Program-made: the position numbers and the translations under genes
Assembly: GCF_900107935.1 (NCBI RefSeq)
Contig: NZ_FNVG01000009.1
Coordinates: 1-64,000 of the forward strand
Direction of reading: 5' to 3'
From: Vibrio hangzhouensis
GTDB lineage: Bacteria; Pseudomonadota; Gammaproteobacteria; Enterobacterales; Vibrionaceae
Length of the DNA stretch: 64,000 bases
Part shown: positions 61,823 through 64,000 of the stretch, one piece after another
Numbering within the stretch: the first letter of the stretch is position 1
Layout of the letters: every line of letters begins with the position of its first letter
The notes under the pieces: generated by a model
The model's input: the letters and a program-made list of their open reading frames with translations, nothing else
Database searches by the model: none
Told to the model about the DNA's origin: nothing

Positions 61823-62503
61823 TTAAGCAATACTCAGATACTTATGGGTTTGTACCGACAAGCGCCAGTTTCGCTCGATGCATGTCTCAATACACAGTTC
61901 CGTCGCGCGCGGTTTTTGACTGATAGGCTGCAGAGCGATAACCACATCTTTACGCAGCGCTGCCTGAGCCAGTAACTCATCAAGTTGACTGATGTTCTTT
62001 TCCGTTGCAACCGGATGCTTCACTTCGTTCGCACGTTCCAGTGCAGAGGTCAGTACCGGCAGCTTGCCTTTCATTGCTATTTTAGGTGACACTGTCACCC
62101 AGGTACTTTCGGTAACACGCACTTCTGATGTACCACTGGTTTCAATTTGGCATTGGCAACCTATTGCTTCGAATGCCTTGCAAAGCTCTGTTAAGTCGTA
62201 TTCGCAAGGCTCTCCACCAGTGATCACTATGTGCTTCGCATTAAAGCCCTGCTGGTTATACATAACAACGATATCATCAGCGCTGACTTCGCTCCAGGTA
62301 GGATCGTCACCCTGTTTGAGGATGATATCGCCAAATGAACGTTGCTGCTCTGGCTCTGCGGTCCAGGTTTGTTTGGTATCACACCATGCACACCCAACGT
62401 TACATATCTGTAAGCGCACAAAAACTGCAGGTACACCAGTAAAGACACCTTCACCCTGAATGGTTTCAAACATCTCGTTAATTTTAAATCGAGTATGAGT
62501 CAT
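61823..62503 (-). CDS. queE: QueE, 7-carboxy-7-deazaguanine synthase
   Basis: 226 residues from [20 protein letters not shown]; a GTG two codons earlier is the alternative. The radical-SAM cluster is CNVGCAWC (Cys34, 38, 41), with [16 protein letters not shown] downstream. It rearranges 6-carboxytetrahydropterin to CDG in the queuosine pathway, with QueD and QueF encoded elsewhere. Divergent from yidA; a perfect matS site lies within the gene. No riboswitch was recognised upstream. Confidence 0.95.
   Translation of the reverse strand: MTHTRFKINEMFETIQGEGVFTGVPAVFVRLQICNVGCAWCDTKQTWTAEPEQQRSFGDIILKQGDDPTWSEVSADDIVVMYNQQGFNAKHIVITGGEPCEYDLTELCKAFEAIGCQCQIETSGTSEVRVTESTWVTVSPKIAMKGKLPVLTSALERANEVKHPVATEKNISQLDELLAQAALRKDVVIALQPISQKPRATELCIETCIERNWRLSVQTHKYLSIA
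62086..62098. promoter_or_regulatory. Perfect matS site (MatP binding)
   Basis: GTGACACTGTCAC fits GTGACRNYGTCAC exactly; inside queE. Confidence 0.85.
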
Positions 62504-62652
62504 TAACACTTGCCAATAATCTAAGATGTGCAGACCATAAAGGAAGCCAATGAGAAATTCAATACAAACCGTGATACTAAATATCTGGCAAGCATAAGTG
62601 GATTCTCTTATCCTAGGGACGTTTTGTTTTATTCTGTTTTTAGGTAAGTAAC

Positions 62653-63456
62653 GTGTATAAACTCATCGCCATCGATATGGATGGAACCCTTCTTACGTCT
62701 GATAAAAAGATTACGACGCGTACCAAACAAGCGATCCATGCAGCTAAACAGCTAGGTGTGACAGTCGTGTTGGCTTCAGGGCGTCCACTTAACGGTATGC
62801 TTGATGCGCTAGACGAGCTTGAGCTCAACACCGAGCATGATTTCGTCATTCATTTCAACGGTACCTTTGTACAGAAGGTCTCCTCAGGTGAAGTACTTCA
62901 TCAGCAAATGCTTGATGGTCGCCGGGCTAGAGAAGTGGCAAATCTGGCAAAATCATTGGGACTGCATTGCCATGCGTTCAGCCGTCAACTAGGGCTCATT
63001 GCGACAGAATCAAACCCTTATACCGACCATGAGGCGGAAATCAATAAGCTCGACATTACCATCTACGATTTCGACAAACTCGAAGACGATCACGAAATTA
63101 TTAAAGCGATGATCGTGGGTGAACCGGAAAAACTGACCCAAGGTATTAATGACATTCCAGGTCACTATCACGAAGGTTATACCGTAGTGCAAAGCGCACC
63201 GTTCTTCCTTGAGTTTCTAAATCCACTGAGCAACAAAGGGGAAGGCGTTAAAGTAGTCGCTGACCATCTGGGAATCCCCTACGAACACATTATGTGTTTT
63301 GGTGACGCAGAGAACGACCATCACATGATCACATTTGCCGGGAAAGGTGTCGCCATGGCAAATGCGATGGATGAAACTAAATTGCTTGCAGATTACATCA
63401 CTGACAGCAACGATGACGACGGTGTAGCCAAAGCCATTGAGAAATTTGTGCTATAG
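62653..63456 (+). CDS. yidA: YidA-type HAD-IIB sugar phosphatase
   Basis: 267 residues from a GTG start (MYKLIAIDMDGTLLTSDKKI), with AGGTAAGTAAC just ahead; no upstream ATG is in frame. HAD motif I is IDMDGT (Asp8 nucleophile, Asp10), motif II ASGR, and motif IV CFGDAENDHHM near the end, with a large C2B cap in between. It dephosphorylates small sugar phosphates and other metabolites. Divergent from queE, and 40 bp ahead of yegS. Confidence 0.9.
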   Translation: MYKLIAIDMDGTLLTSDKKITTRTKQAIHAAKQLGVTVVLASGRPLNGMLDALDELELNTEHDFVIHFNGTFVQKVSSGEVLHQQMLDGRRAREVANLAKSLGLHCHAFSRQLGLIATESNPYTDHEAEINKLDITIYDFDKLEDDHEIIKAMIVGEPEKLTQGINDIPGHYHEGYTVVQSAPFFLEFLNPLSNKGEGVKVVADHLGIPYEHIMCFGDAENDHHMITFAGKGVAMANAMDETKLLADYITDSNDDDGVAKAIEKFVL

Positions 63457-63496
63457 TCTTTGAGTGCTGGGATAACCCTCTGTTTTAAGGAATTTT

Positions 63497-64000
63497 ATGA
63501 CTGTTCGCTTACTGCTCAACGGAAAAAAAGCGGCTCAACAAGACATTCGTGACGCCGTGTATCAACTTCGAAGTGAAGGCCATGAGATAGAAGTCAGAGT
63601 CACTTGGGAAGGTGGCGATATTGAACGAATGGTCAGAGAGTGTCATGAACAAGGCGTTACCCGGCTCATCGCTGGTGGCGGAGATGGTACGATAAACGAG
63701 GTAGTCGATGCCTTGTTAAATCATGATGCCGGGTCACTCGAAGTGGCTATCCTGCCACTAGGGACCGCCAATGACTTTGCCACTGCCTGCAAAATCCCGA
63801 CTGAGTCCGCCTATGAAGCTCTGCTATTGGGCATCACCGGAGAAGCGGTTAAGGTCGATGCCGCACGCGCCAATGAACGTCATTTTATCAACATAGCAAC
63901 GGCTGGCTTTGGGGCTCAGGTTACGGCTACCACTCCAGTCGCATTGAAAAACTTTTTGGGTGGTGGTGCCTATACTCTTTCGGGTTTAGTGCAAGCCATC
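63497..64000 (+). CDS. yegS: YegS, diacylglycerol/lipid kinase-like protein (N-terminal part)
   Basis: 168 residues present, cut by the window end. MTVRLLLNGKKAAQQDIRDA opens a DAGK_cat domain, with the ATP-binding GGGDGTINEVVDALL and the following LPLGTANDFATACKIP block typical of YegS lipid kinases. AAGG is eight bases before the ATG. Substrate probably phosphatidylglycerol or a related lipid, from family knowledge. Confidence 0.9.
   Translation, partial: MTVRLLLNGKKAAQQDIRDAVYQLRSEGHEIEVRVTWEGGDIERMVRECHEQGVTRLIAGGGDGTINEVVDALLNHDAGSLEVAILPLGTANDFATACKIPTESAYEALLLGITGEAVKVDAARANERHFINIATAGFGAQVTATTPVALKNFLGGGAYTLSGLVQAI

Noticed and set aside
1..64000. CRISPR array, tRNA, rRNA or classical integrase
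   Set aside because: None recognised in either strand by eye; no periodic direct repeats with spacers were found.

Overview
This window comes from a Vibrio-type gammaproteobacterium, most likely chromosome 1. From about 11.8 kb to the end the genes and their order are those of a Vibrio/Enterobacterales core backbone: matP, a Lon-like protease (YcbZ type), fabA, rmf, uup, rlmL, zapC, pyrD, a 180-kDa-class NAD-glutamate dehydrogenase, pepN, prc-proQ-msrC-letA-letB-rsmF with the small RNA SdsR, aroH-type DAHP synthase, yajQ, aapJQMP, yccA-tusE-yccX-rlmI, a TolC-like/OmpA-like pair, queC/queE, yidA and yegS. Most starts are clear once ribosome binding sites are read; several genes use TTG or GTG.

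The first 10.2 kb is a tailless, membrane-containing prophage of the PM2 (Corticoviridae) type. A divergent control region (about 9.79-9.93 kb) separates a rightward HTH repressor from a long leftward operon: four small early genes, a large rolling-circle (HUH) replication initiator, a string of small membrane proteins, a FtsK/HerA-like packaging ATPase, the putative double-jelly-roll major capsid protein, and a repeat-containing fibre-like protein. No integrase is visible. A rightward lipoprotein gene is lodged between the ATPase and capsid genes behind a bidirectional terminator. The last phage gene is cut by an IS110-family element that runs off the left edge of the window; the reading frame stays open across the junction.

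The right end of the prophage carries a dif-like sequence at 10204-10231: an 11-bp XerC arm and the 6-bp centre match the bacterial dif site, while the arm facing the phage is degenerate. Vibrio cholerae has its dif1/CTX locus next to the same matP-lon-fabA block, so the element most likely entered the terminus dimer-resolution site using host XerC/XerD. A 1.26-kb stretch with no convincing gene follows. MatP is encoded 2 kb away, and two perfect matS sites plus three one-mismatch sites lie in the window, so this is terminus-macrodomain DNA.

Other points of note are a GlyGly-CTERM (rhombosortase) tail on a DUF3466 protein, a stand-alone PEP-synthase-like C-terminal domain, a CysG-like protein with an eroded methyltransferase domain, an ABC exporter inserted between msrC and letA, a 28-bp perfect palindrome upstream of sdsR, and a terminator between aapJ and aapQ that probably sets binding-protein excess.
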